From JABCPE02 sp963518955 (GTDB taxonomy: Bacteria; Bacteroidota; Bacteroidia; Flavobacteriales; Weeksellaceae): a stretch of 64,000 bases of DNA. The DNA is taken from NCBI GenBank assembly GCA_963518955.1, contig CAUQKI010000008.1, forward strand, positions 1 through 64,000. Direction: 5' to 3'. A program made the position numbers and the translations under genes. The notes below the pieces were generated by a model, which saw nothing but the letters and a program-made list of their open reading frames with translations, ran no database searches and was not told where the DNA came from. The stretch's first letter is position 1, and each line of letters begins with the position of its first letter. This document shows positions 18,321-25,837 of this stretch, piece by piece.

Positions 18321-19703
18321 TTATCCCTTTGTATAATATTCAAAGAAAAGCGGGATGCTTTCTATTCCTTTGTAGAAATTATAAAGCCCAAAATGCTCGT
18401 TAGGTGAGTGGATAGCATCAGTGCTTAGCCCAAATCCCATCAAAACTGATTTAACTCCTAAAATCTGCTCAAAAAGAGCTGTAATAGGGATGCTTCCACC
18501 GCTGCGGAATGGGAGAACTTCTCTTCCGAAAGCCTGTTCCATAGCTTTTCTCGCTGCCAAGAACTCTTTTGTGTTGCTTTCTAGAACATAAGGCATACCT
18601 CCGTGGTGTGGCGTAACGGTTACTTTCACGCTGTCTGGAGCGATTTTTTCAAAATGTTTAGTGAATTTTTCAGTAATTTCCTCTGGAGTTTGGTTAGGAA
18701 CCAATCTCATAGATATTTTTGCGAAAGCTTTGGATGGAATCACTGTTTTAGCACCTTCTCCTATGTAGCCTCCCCAGATTCCGTTCACATCTAGAGTAGG
18801 GCGGATAGAGGTTCTTTCTAATGTTGTATAGCCTTTTTCGCCTTCTACACCTTTCAGACCGATTTCTTTTTTGAAAGCTTCTGGGTCGTCTTTCAGCTTG
18901 TTCATTTCGGCTCTTTCCTCTGGCGAAACTATATTTACATTGTCGTAAAATCCTTCCACGGTGATTACTCCGTTTTCATCAATCAGACTACCAATCATTT
19001 TTGACAAAACATTGATAGGATTAGGAACAGCGCCTCCGTAAAGTCCAGAATGCAAGTCTCTGTTTGGTCCTTCGATTTCCACTTCTACATAGCTCAAGCC
19101 ACGAAGCCCAGTCGTAACCGTCGGTTGTTCCATAGAATAAAGACTCGTGTCTGAAACCAAAATAACATCACAAGCCAGTTTTTCTTTATTGGATTCCAAG
19201 AAATCAGCTAAACTTGCTGAGCCTACTTCTTCCTCTCCTTCGATGATGAATTTCACATTACAAGGCAATGAATTGGTTTTCATCATTGCTTCAAAAGCCT
19301 TTAAATGCATGAAAAACTGTCCTTTGTCATCAGCAGCTCCTCTTGCGAAAACAGCTCCTTCTGGGTGGATTTCTGTTTTTTTCACCACAGGCTCGAAAGG
19401 GCCGCTTTCCCAAAGCTCAATAGGGTCAGCAGGCTGTACATCATAATGCCCATAAACCAAAACAGTTGGCAGGTTTTTATCTAAAATTTTCTCTCCGAAA
19501 ACCACAGGATAGCCCTTTGTTTCGCAGATTTCTACATTGTCTGCACCAGCATTTTTTAGGTGTTTTGCTACGGCATCAGCACACTGCAGCACATCTTGGT
19601 TGTAGGCAGGGTCAGCACTGATAGAAGCTATTTTCAGCAAATCGATTAACTCATCTAAAAATCGTTGCTTATTTTCTTGAATGTAAGATAAAGTAGTACT
19701 CAT
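18321..19703 (-). CDS. M20 family dipeptidase
   Basis: This zinc peptidase has 460 residues. Metal ligands include H86 and D88 in VYGHYDVQPADP, then the IEGEEEVGS segment with the catalytic glutamate, the DTSLYS aspartate and a C-terminal HSPNEHFGL histidine. A lid or dimerisation domain lies in the middle (DLHSGLYGGAVPNP). No signal peptide is present, so it acts in the cytoplasm. CNDP-type or PepV-type dipeptidases are the closest groups; the exact peptide preference is not evident. Confidence 0.93.
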   Translation of the reverse strand: MSTTLSYIQENKQRFLDELIDLLKIASISADPAYNQDVLQCADAVAKHLKNAGADNVEICETKGYPVVFGEKILDKNLPTVLVYGHYDVQPADPIELWESGPFEPVVKKTEIHPEGAVFARGAADDKGQFFMHLKAFEAMMKTNSLPCNVKFIIEGEEEVGSASLADFLESNKEKLACDVILVSDTSLYSMEQPTVTTGLRGLSYVEVEIEGPNRDLHSGLYGGAVPNPINVLSKMIGSLIDENGVITVEGFYDNVNIVSPEERAEMNKLKDDPEAFKKEIGLKGVEGEKGYTTLERTSIRPTLDVNGIWGGYIGEGAKTVIPSKAFAKISMRLVPNQTPEEITEKFTKHFEKIAPDSVKVTVTPHHGGMPYVLESNTKEFLAARKAMEQAFGREVLPFRSGGSIPITALFEQILGVKSVLMGFGLSTDAIHSPNEHFGLYNFYKGIESIPLFFEYYTKG

Positions 19704-19771
19704 TGGTTAAATTTATAAATGAACCCAAAGTTAAACAATTTGAATGATTAAACAAAAAATAAGGGTGATTT

Positions 19772-20923
19772 TTACAAAGTTTGTAAAATTACCATTCCTT
19801 TTTTGGATTGTGTAAAAATAAGGTAATGTTCTCCGCCGTTTTTCAGTTTGTATTTGGTTTTTATCTGCTCTGGCGAGAGAGGATGGTTTTTAGAAATAAT
19901 GTTGAATGCGTCGCCTTTTTTTATCTCTTTGGCGCTGATTTCCTTTACTTTAAAAACTCTTCCGCAGAAATCTACGGCTTTGTCCGAAGTGTAAAGATGC
20001 GTGTTTGGGTGCAGTTTTTTTAGTCCAAATTTTTTAGAAATTAGGTTAAAAGCTCCCGATTTTAGAACGGCATTGTTCGGAATGTAGAGATATTCCAAAA
20101 TGTCTGAAAACTCGGGCGTTACAGCGGATTCTTCCTCTGGCGAAAAACTGAAATTCGGTTCCTCTGTGCTGAGGTTTTTGGTGGTGATTTTCAGTTTGTT
20201 CTCAGTGTTTGGGATGAGGTGGAGGACAATTTCTTTTACTTCGTTTTTTACAGCGATGATTTCTATCTCATCGATGGATTTTACAGCAGATTGAAGATAT
20301 TTCAAATCAATAAGCGGCGAGAGTTTTATCATTGTTTTTTTGGAAATCGACAAAAGTTTGTCTTGGATTTCCAAAATATTCGGTGAAAGGTCAGAGAGCA
20401 GGAACTTTTTTCGGTGGTCTTTGTCCCTTCTTGCTGGGTCTAAATAGATTAAATCAAATTGATTTTCGTTAATCTCTAAAAACTGCTCTAAATTTTCGTT
20501 GATGAAATTCGCTTCTCTGCCGAGAGTTTTCCAGTTGTGCTGTACGATTTCCAGCAAATCTTTGTTCTGCTCCAAAAGTGTAACTTCACTGAAATTCTGT
20601 GAGAGAAAATAAGCATCAATCCCAAAGCCACAGGTAAGGTCTAGAGAAGTCCTTCCGCTGAGGTTTTCTGCTTTTTCTTTTGCGGTAATTTCCGAGGAAG
20701 CCTGCTCTAAATTAAGATGCGGCGGGAAGACTATGTTTTCCTTTAATAGGAAAGGAAATTTCTTAACCGCGATTTGTTTTCCCTTTATCTGCTGGGCGAT
20801 TTCCTGCATGGAAACCTCTGGAAAAGGCGATTTTTTCAGAAGTAGTTTGGTAAGGTCAGAGTTCAGATTTTCACTGATGTATCTTTGTACTTCTGGAGCC
20901 GTTATTTTCTGAAAAAAACGCAT
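19772..20923 (-). CDS. SAM-dependent methyltransferase with THUMP-like domain
   Basis: The 383-residue product carries motif I SLDLTCGFGIDAYFL (93-107), an acidic loop LLEQNKDL and the DPARRDKDHRK segment typical of a Bacteroidota family annotated as THUMP-like class I methyltransferase. The C-terminal domain (about 290-383) has YTSDKAVDFCGRVFKV. An RNA substrate is plausible but unproven. It lies three bases downstream of the FtsB/DivIC-like gene. Confidence 0.8.
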   Translation of the reverse strand: MRFFQKITAPEVQRYISENLNSDLTKLLLKKSPFPEVSMQEIAQQIKGKQIAVKKFPFLLKENIVFPPHLNLEQASSEITAKEKAENLSGRTSLDLTCGFGIDAYFLSQNFSEVTLLEQNKDLLEIVQHNWKTLGREANFINENLEQFLEINENQFDLIYLDPARRDKDHRKKFLLSDLSPNILEIQDKLLSISKKTMIKLSPLIDLKYLQSAVKSIDEIEIIAVKNEVKEIVLHLIPNTENKLKITTKNLSTEEPNFSFSPEEESAVTPEFSDILEYLYIPNNAVLKSGAFNLISKKFGLKKLHPNTHLYTSDKAVDFCGRVFKVKEISAKEIKKGDAFNIISKNHPLSPEQIKTKYKLKNGGEHYLIFTQSKKGMVILQTL

Positions 20924-20926
20924 GTA

Positions 20927-21292
20927 TTATTTGTTTTGAGGCTTTGGAAGGTCTAGTGTGGCACTATCCACCACGAGGATGAAAATTTCTTCGTTTTTCC
21001 TTTTCATAAAGTAGTTTTCGCGGGCGTATTTCTCTTTTTCGTCCTTATTCTGCATAAGTCTTTTGTAGAAAGCCTCGTTTTTTTCAAATTCTCCTTTGTA
21101 GAAAGCCAGTTGTTCCTCGTATTTGTTGATTTCTTGGTTCAGATTTCTGACCACGAGCCAAGAAGTATTATCAATGAAAGTCATCCAAAAAACAAACACC
21201 GCACCTGTGAAAAAAAATTTGTTCAAAAATATCTTTTTCACAAGTTCCATTTTTTTGTTGGTCTTTGGTGTATTATTCTCTGTTTGCATCAT
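20927..21292 (-). CDS. FtsB/DivIC-like septum formation initiator
   Basis: The product is a small division protein with one transmembrane segment (about 25-42 of 121) followed by a coiled coil rich in E, K and N (residues 48-95), the DivIC/FtsB layout. It has two possible ATG starts at 21292/21289 that overlap the udk stop by about 20 bp and a third at 21250 (MELVKK) that does not overlap; the first two would allow coupling with udk. In the divisome such proteins bridge FtsL and FtsQ in the periplasm. Confidence 0.8.
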   Translation of the reverse strand: MMQTENNTPKTNKKMELVKKIFLNKFFFTGAVFVFWMTFIDNTSWLVVRNLNQEINKYEEQLAFYKGEFEKNEAFYKRLMQNKDEKEKYARENYFMKRKNEEIFILVVDSATLDLPKPQNK

Positions 21293-21908
21293 TATTAGGA
21301 GTTTTTAGCGAGTTTCTTACTACGGTAGAAAGAAAATCTATCGCTACAGTGTTTGGTTTCATGTTTGGAATAATGATATCTGCATGAGATTTGGACGGTT
21401 CTATGAATTCATCATGCATCGGCTTTAGGGTAGTTTGGTAACGGTGTAAAACCTCTTCCAAATCCCTGCCTCTTTCTTGGGTGTCTCTGCGGATACGGCG
21501 GATGAGCCTTTCATCATTGTCAGCATGGACAAAAACTTTCAAGTCAAACTCTTTCAGAAGTTCTTTACTTGTTAAAACTAAAATTCCCTCTACAATCAAT
21601 ACATCACGAGGTTCTATCACAGTGTAATTTCCCGTTCTGGTATGTGCTACGAACGAATAAATAGGCTGTTCTATGCTTTTGCCCTTTTTCAAAGCGCGGA
21701 CATGTTTTACTAATAAATCAAAGTCAATGGATTTAGGGTGGTCATAGTTTAGGCTCTCTCTTTCCTGAAGCGAAAGATGGGAATTATCATGATAATAATT
21801 GTCCTGCGAGAGAACGTTAACTTTCTCAGGATCAAGACTTTTTAGAATTTTAGAAACTACCGTAGTTTTTCCAGAGCCAGTTCCTCCAGCGATACCGATA
21901 ACAAGCAT
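21273..21908 (-). CDS. udk: Uridine kinase
   Basis: The enzyme phosphorylates uridine and cytidine in pyrimidine salvage. The 211-residue product has the P-loop GGTGSGKTT (8-16), the LSQDNYYHD segment, the DHPKSIDFD substrate loop and RRIRRDTQERGRDLEEVL, all diagnostic. It heads a compact unit with the FtsB-like gene and the methyltransferase, sharing a 20-bp overlap with the former. Confidence 0.95.
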   Translation of the reverse strand: MLVIGIAGGTGSGKTTVVSKILKSLDPEKVNVLSQDNYYHDNSHLSLQERESLNYDHPKSIDFDLLVKHVRALKKGKSIEQPIYSFVAHTRTGNYTVIEPRDVLIVEGILVLTSKELLKEFDLKVFVHADNDERLIRRIRRDTQERGRDLEEVLHRYQTTLKPMHDEFIEPSKSHADIIIPNMKPNTVAIDFLSTVVRNSLKTPNNDANRE

Positions 21909-22065
21909 AAAAGTTTATTTTGGCAAAGATAATAAAAATATGCTTTTTCTACCGAAGAGGATTTGACTTTAAAAAAAATTTAAGATTTATTTTCCTCTTT
22001 TTTTCTTTGTTAATATATTTTTGTATGGCTAAAAGGAATTGTTCAAGGTTTTCTTTTTGAGAAAA

Positions 22066-22233
22066 TTAGTTGTCATCATCTCTGTTACAATCTTTAATAT
22101 CTAATCCTAAATAAAAAAGCAAAGCAGCAATAGGTACTATTATAAAGAAAGATGGCGGGTAAATTACAGGTAAAACTCCCAAGAAGAAAAACACAACAGC
22201 TATAATGAGCAAATATTTAAAAAGTGTTTTCAT
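22066..22233 (-). CDS. Small membrane protein, copy B (55 aa)
   Basis: This ORF starts at ATG 22233 and ends with TAA at 22066. The product begins MKTLFKYLLIIAVVFFFLGV, identical over its first 20 residues to copy A, then LPVIYPPSFF, a second hydrophobic stretch (about 30-43) and a polar tail KDCNRDDDN. The high identity at DNA level extends into both flanks, so the unit was duplicated in tandem. It has its own -7 box at 22254-22261. The function is unknown; two membrane passes or a hairpin are predicted by eye. Confidence 0.7.
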   Translation of the reverse strand: MKTLFKYLLIIAVVFFFLGVLPVIYPPSFFIIVPIAALLFYLGLDIKDCNRDDDN

Positions 22234-22253
22234 TTTTAAACCTAATCACATAG

Positions 22254-22261
22254 CAAAGATA
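22254..22261 (-). promoter_or_regulatory. -7 box for small membrane protein copy B
   Basis: The minus strand reads TATCTTTG (TAnnTTTG) about 20 bases before the ATG at 22233. The same box is kept at the same distance in copy A. Confidence 0.55.
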
Positions 22262-22325
22262 ATTTTTTTTATTGTTAATTTTGAAGAATTAAGAGGAATA
22301 GTTCAACGCTTTCTTTTGGAGAAGT

Positions 22326-22499
22326 TTAGTTGTTATTCCCATTACAGCCATTTTTGCTGGCTAACCACCCTAAATAACATCCTAAAATAGTTAATACAGG
22401 GTAGATGACCAAAGCAGATGGCGGGTAAATTACAGGCGAAACTCCCAAGAAGAAAAACACAACAGCTATAATCAGTAAATATTTAAAAAGTGTTTTCAT
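22326..22499 (-). CDS. Small membrane protein, copy A (57 aa)
   Basis: This ORF starts at ATG 22499 and ends with TAA at 22326. The first hydrophobic segment is residues 6-22 and the second roughly 29-46. It shares the N-terminal MKTLFKYLLIIAVVFFFLGV and VIYPPS with copy B; the C-terminal halves have diverged (tail SKNGCNGNNN here). Preserved frame, box and start in both copies argue that both are real genes. It lies between xth and copy B, all on the minus strand. The function is unknown. Confidence 0.72.
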   Translation of the reverse strand: MKTLFKYLLIIAVVFFFLGVSPVIYPPSALVIYPVLTILGCYLGWLASKNGCNGNNN

Positions 22500-22520
22500 T
22501 TTTAAAACTTAATTACATAA

Positions 22521-22528
22521 CAAAGATA
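22521..22528 (-). promoter_or_regulatory. -7 box for small membrane protein copy A
   Basis: The minus strand reads TATCTTTG about 21 bases before the ATG at 22499. No strong TTG is visible at -33. Confidence 0.55.
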
Positions 22529-22541
22529 GTAATATTTTTGA

Positions 22542-23300
22542 TTAAAATTCCACCATCACAGGGCAGTGGTCAGAGTGTACGGCTTCTTTTAGGATGACAG
22601 CTCTTTTTAGCTGGTTTTCCATCGATTGGCTCACGAAATTATAATCCAATCTCCAGCCTTTGTTATTCGCTCTGGCATTTGCTCGGTAGCTCCACCATGA
22701 GTATTGGTTTGGCTCTTGGTTAAAGTATCGGAAACTGTCTATCAGTCCGCATTCATCCATGAATTTGCTGAGCCATTCGCGTTCGATAGGCAGGAAACCA
22801 GAGGTATTCGCAAGGCGGACAGGGTCATGGATGTCTATCGCCTGATGACAGATATTAAAATCTCCAGAAATGATGAGATTTGGGATTTTCTTTTTTAATT
22901 CTTTGATGTAATCTAGGAAATCATAACAAAACTGCATTTTAAAATCCAATCGGTCAATATTCGTGGCAGATGGCACATAAACCGAAATCACGGAAAAGTC
23001 CTCAAAATCAGCTCTGATGATTCTCCCTTCGGCATCTATATGTCCTATTCCACATCCGTATTCTATATGTTTGGGTTTGTGTTTGGTGACGATTCCTACG
23101 CCGCTATAACCTTTCTTTTCCGCTGAATACCAGTAACTTTGGTAACCAAGCTCTGCGAAACTGATTTGGTCAATCTGCTCGGGCTGAGCCTTGCTTTCTT
23201 GGATGCACAAAATATCAGGGTTTGCTGATTTTAGCCAAGATAAAAAATCTTTCCCAAAGGCTGCGCGAATGCCGTTTACATTATAACTGATGAGTTTCAT
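22542..23300 (-). CDS. xth: Exodeoxyribonuclease III
   Basis: This apurinic-site endonuclease/3' exonuclease of base excision repair has 252 residues. Landmarks: MKLISYNVNGIRAA at the N-terminus, ILCIQESKA with the metal-binding glutamate (E36), ISGDFNICHQ and the C-terminal SDHCPVMVEF with the catalytic Asp-His. Length is standard. It is separated from the FecCD permease by 56 bp. Confidence 0.95.
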   Translation of the reverse strand: MKLISYNVNGIRAAFGKDFLSWLKSANPDILCIQESKAQPEQIDQISFAELGYQSYWYSAEKKGYSGVGIVTKHKPKHIEYGCGIGHIDAEGRIIRADFEDFSVISVYVPSATNIDRLDFKMQFCYDFLDYIKELKKKIPNLIISGDFNICHQAIDIHDPVRLANTSGFLPIEREWLSKFMDECGLIDSFRYFNQEPNQYSWWSYRANARANNKGWRLDYNFVSQSMENQLKRAVILKEAVHSDHCPVMVEF

Positions 23301-23356
23301 TTGTTTAGAATTAAAATTTTAAAAATAAAAATAATTTTTTTATTGTTAGTTAAAAT

Positions 23357-24325
23357 TTATCGTTTTTTCATCATCATTAGGAAAATCACAGGAATTCCGA
23401 ATAGTGAACTGATGATATTGAGAGGCATTTGCCAAATTTCAGAAAAAATGGAGAAAAGCTCCATTATTAGGGCGCCGATGAGGACATTGAGAATCCATTG
23501 GTGCCATAGCTGGGCAGGATTCCAAATCATTCTACAAAAGTGTGGAACAATCACGCCGATGAACAGAATAGGCCCTAAAAACGCTGTAACAGAGGCTGAT
23601 AGCAGAGATGAGGCGATGATGATAGTGTATTTCAGTTGGGTGAGATTTACTCCGAAAGTCTTGGCGTAGTCCTCTCCAAGGCTCATTCCTATCAGTGGTT
23701 TTATGGCTTTGAAAGTGATAATCAGGCCTAATGAAACAAGGGAAGTCAGCACCAAGTTTTGTGAAAAACTAACTTGGTTATTCCCACCAAAAGACCATAG
23801 AATGTAGCTTTTCAGGGACTCGTTTTCGGCATAAAATTGTAAAATACTGATAACAGCTCCAGCCAGAGCAGACACCAAAAATCCAAAAATAATGATGTAG
23901 GAAGAATCTTTGAAATTTTTAGAAAAAATCAATAGAAAAATCAGCAGAATAATGCTCCCACAGATAGCGAAGATACTGATTAGGCTGTGCTGGATAAATT
24001 CAGGAATGATAAAATCTTTGGAAGCCAAAATATAAAAGGCTACGGACAAGCTCGCTACGGAAGAAATTCCCAAAACAGAAGGTCCAGCCAATGGATTTTT
24101 AAAGTATTCTTGCAACAGAAATCCGCTCGTAGGAATAGAAATTCCAGCTAGTAGAACCACTAAAGTTCTATTCGCTCTTAGGCTTATGATTTCTTGATGA
24201 AAATTTTCTTGGTTCCAAAAATCAGAAAAACTTAGGTCGGAAAATCCAATATTAAGATTGATGACCAATGAAATCAATATCAAGCATAATAATACAATGC
24301 AAAGAATCAAAAAATTTCTAGACAT
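23357..24325 (-). CDS. FecCD-type ABC transporter permease, orphan
   Basis: The 322-residue polytopic protein of the BtuC/FhuB/FecCD family has about nine or ten membrane segments and the family landmarks GFLLQEYFKNPLAGPSVLG, GAVISILQF, LGAKP-like SLGEDYAKTFG and the C-terminal LFIGVIVPHFCRM and FGIPVIFLMM. Such permeases move siderophore-iron, heme or cobalamin from a binding protein into the cytoplasm. No binding protein, ATPase or matching receptor gene is adjacent, so the substrate and partners are unknown. Confidence 0.9.
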   Translation of the reverse strand: MSRNFLILCIVLLCLILISLVINLNIGFSDLSFSDFWNQENFHQEIISLRANRTLVVLLAGISIPTSGFLLQEYFKNPLAGPSVLGISSVASLSVAFYILASKDFIIPEFIQHSLISIFAICGSIILLIFLLIFSKNFKDSSYIIIFGFLVSALAGAVISILQFYAENESLKSYILWSFGGNNQVSFSQNLVLTSLVSLGLIITFKAIKPLIGMSLGEDYAKTFGVNLTQLKYTIIIASSLLSASVTAFLGPILFIGVIVPHFCRMIWNPAQLWHQWILNVLIGALIMELFSIFSEIWQMPLNIISSLFGIPVIFLMMMKKR

Positions 24326-24352
24326 TCTGAAAAGAAAAACTGAAAAATGAGA

Positions 24353-24388
24353 AATGGCCTCAAGGTAATTTTTACTTTTGAGACCATT
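24353..24388 (-). terminator. Hairpin after the thioredoxin-like lipoprotein gene
   Basis: aatggcctcaa (24353-24363) and ttgagaccatt (24378-24388) form an eleven-base stem with one mismatch, between the lipoprotein stop at 24410 and the permease start. Confidence 0.6.
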
Positions 24389-24409
24389 GTTTATTAGATT
24401 TTTACAATG

Positions 24410-24964
24410 TTATTTCAAAGAATTGATTTTCTCTGTAAGAGCTTCTTTGGATGGAAAAGCTCCCATTATTTCTTCTCGTTTTTCTCCTTTTGTGATCAAG
24501 GTAAAAGGAATGGCATCACCTCTCCATGTTTCGAAGTTTTTGCTGAAAAAATCTTGGGAAAGGTTTCCAAAATTGAATAAAATTATATTATTCCCTAATC
24601 CAGATTTTTCCGCAAAATCAGCAACTTTAGTCCAGTTCTGTGGCTCGTCCAAATTTATGAAGGTGAATTTTACTTTCTCATTTTTCATTTCCTTTATTTT
24701 CTCCTGAAAATGAGGCATTTCATCCATACAAGGTCTGCACCAAGTAGCGAAAAAGTTGGTAACATAGAGAGTGTCATTTTTCTTAGTCGCAAAAACCTCA
24801 GAAATTTGTTCTTGGCTCATTTCTTTGAGTAGGGTAGAGCTTTGCGGTTCTTGTTTTTCAGTGGTTTCTACAGTTTGGGTTTCTTCTGTTTGGATGTTTG
24901 TTTCCTCTTTTTTGTTGCAGCTTACTAAAGCTAAAACTGTTAATGCAATGATGATTTTTTTCAT
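24410..24964 (-). CDS. TlpA/ResA-like thioredoxin-fold lipoprotein
   Basis: The 184-residue product has a lipobox LALVSC with lipidated Cys16, a Glu/Thr-rich linker (17-50) and a thioredoxin fold with the redox motif W75-C76-R-P-C79. It is likely a periplasmic-face disulfide reductase, for example for cytochrome maturation or oxidative damage repair. It sits upstream of the FecCD permease with a weak hairpin between them. A second TlpA-like protein lies at 48932-49486. Confidence 0.88.
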   Translation of the reverse strand: MKKIIIALTVLALVSCNKKEETNIQTEETQTVETTEKQEPQSSTLLKEMSQEQISEVFATKKNDTLYVTNFFATWCRPCMDEMPHFQEKIKEMKNEKVKFTFINLDEPQNWTKVADFAEKSGLGNNIILFNFGNLSQDFFSKNFETWRGDAIPFTLITKGEKREEIMGAFPSKEALTEKINSLK

Positions 24965-25107
24965 TCGAAAAATTATTTTATTAAATTATTATTTGTAATA
25001 AATCCCAAAAAATCCAAAACTATCAATTTTTAGTATTCTTATTCATAGATTTAGAAAAGAATTGATTAAATTTGCCTTAGACTTCTTGGGCTAAATTTAT
25101 AGCTTGG

Positions 25108-25115
25108 CAAAGTTA
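25108..25115 (-). promoter_or_regulatory. Possible -7 box for the thioredoxin-like lipoprotein gene
   Basis: The minus strand reads TAACTTTG, with TTTGG about 20 bases further upstream (25137-25140). The leader would be about 140 nt. The 213-bp gap between 24964 and 25178 shows nothing else recognisable apart from a plus-strand TAAATTTG at 25067-25074. Confidence 0.4.
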
Positions 25116-25177
25116 AATAAAAAAAGAAGTAGCTGCCAAACACAAAAAATTAAATAAAAGTTAAAAAACGCTATACT

Positions 25178-25789
25178 TTGAGGAGGTTAGGCAATATTTT
25201 GAAAATATCTATTGTTATGATAGAAATGATGGTGCTGCTCATGTTCTGGGCGAATGTATGGGTTTTTCATTTGACCAATGGAAGGACATTCAGCCAAGTG
25301 AGCAAGGTGCCTCCTCGGACATGTGCCCTAGTTTTGGGGACTTCTCCAAAGATGAAATCTGGTAAGGCAAATCCTTATTTCATCTCTAGAATGAAGGCAG
25401 CAGCGACTCTGTATCACCATGGGAAAATTAAAAAAATCATCGTAAGTGGAGAAAAGAGCCCTTATTATAACGAGCCAGAGGCGATGAAGAGTTATTTGGT
25501 TGGTTATGAAGGGGTTCCAGAAAATGTGATAACGGAGGATTTTGAAGGATTTAGTACGCGGGAGAGTATTCTTCGGTGTAAAAATATTTTTAATGAGTCT
25601 AATGTGATTATCGTATCTCAGGGTTATCACAACCTCAGAGCTTTGTTTTTTGCGAGAAATCACGGGATGAATGCGCTGGGATTTGATGCGCGGGATGTTA
25701 CAAAAAATGAGAGTTTTTATCGAAATCATATGCGGGAAGTTTTGGCGAGAGTTCAGGCGGCAGTGTATTATTTCTTAAAAATTTCATAA
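25178..25789 (+). CDS. SanA/YdcF (DUF218) family protein, second copy
   Basis: The 203-residue product has one N-terminal membrane segment (about 9-30) and DUF218 landmarks: ALVLGTSPKMKSGKANPYF, RMKAAATLYHHGK, KIIVSGEKSP, DFEGFSTRESILRCK, VSQGYHNLRALFFA and FDARDV. The frame opens with TTG at 25178 (MRRLGN..., giving a positive flank to the membrane segment); TTG 25199 and ATG 25217 are alternative starts. It is paralogous to 2596-3237 with clear divergence. It precedes the UMF1-type transporter by 48 bp. Confidence 0.85.
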   Translation: MRRLGNILKISIVMIEMMVLLMFWANVWVFHLTNGRTFSQVSKVPPRTCALVLGTSPKMKSGKANPYFISRMKAAATLYHHGKIKKIIVSGEKSPYYNEPEAMKSYLVGYEGVPENVITEDFEGFSTRESILRCKNIFNESNVIIVSQGYHNLRALFFARNHGMNALGFDARDVTKNESFYRNHMREVLARVQAAVYYFLKIS

Positions 25790-25794
25790 ATTTG
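25787..25794 (+). promoter_or_regulatory. Possible -7 box for the UMF1-type transporter
   Basis: TAAATTTG overlaps the stop codon of the SanA-like gene, 43 bases before the ATG at 25838. No TTG lies at -33, so support is weak. Confidence 0.35.
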
Positions 25795-25837
25795 CCCATT
25801 ACTAAGAATTTAGATCCAAAAAGGAGCTGATTCTTAA

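Larger units (their letters stand above)
22016..22528 (-). repeat. Tandem duplication of about 260 bp
   Basis: The two halves (roughly 22016-22261 and 22282-22528) align over promoter box, start codon, first 28 codons, stop and about 50 bases of 3' flank. The shared blocks include gatggcgggtaaattacag and aagaagaaaaacacaacagc. The middle coding part is the most diverged, so the duplication is not recent. Confidence 0.8.

Noticed and set aside
24965..25177. Possible small RNA or riboswitch in the 213-bp gap
   Set aside because: Only promoter-like boxes and a loose inverted repeat (ttggca and tgccaa) were seen; no known riboswitch core or strong hairpin.
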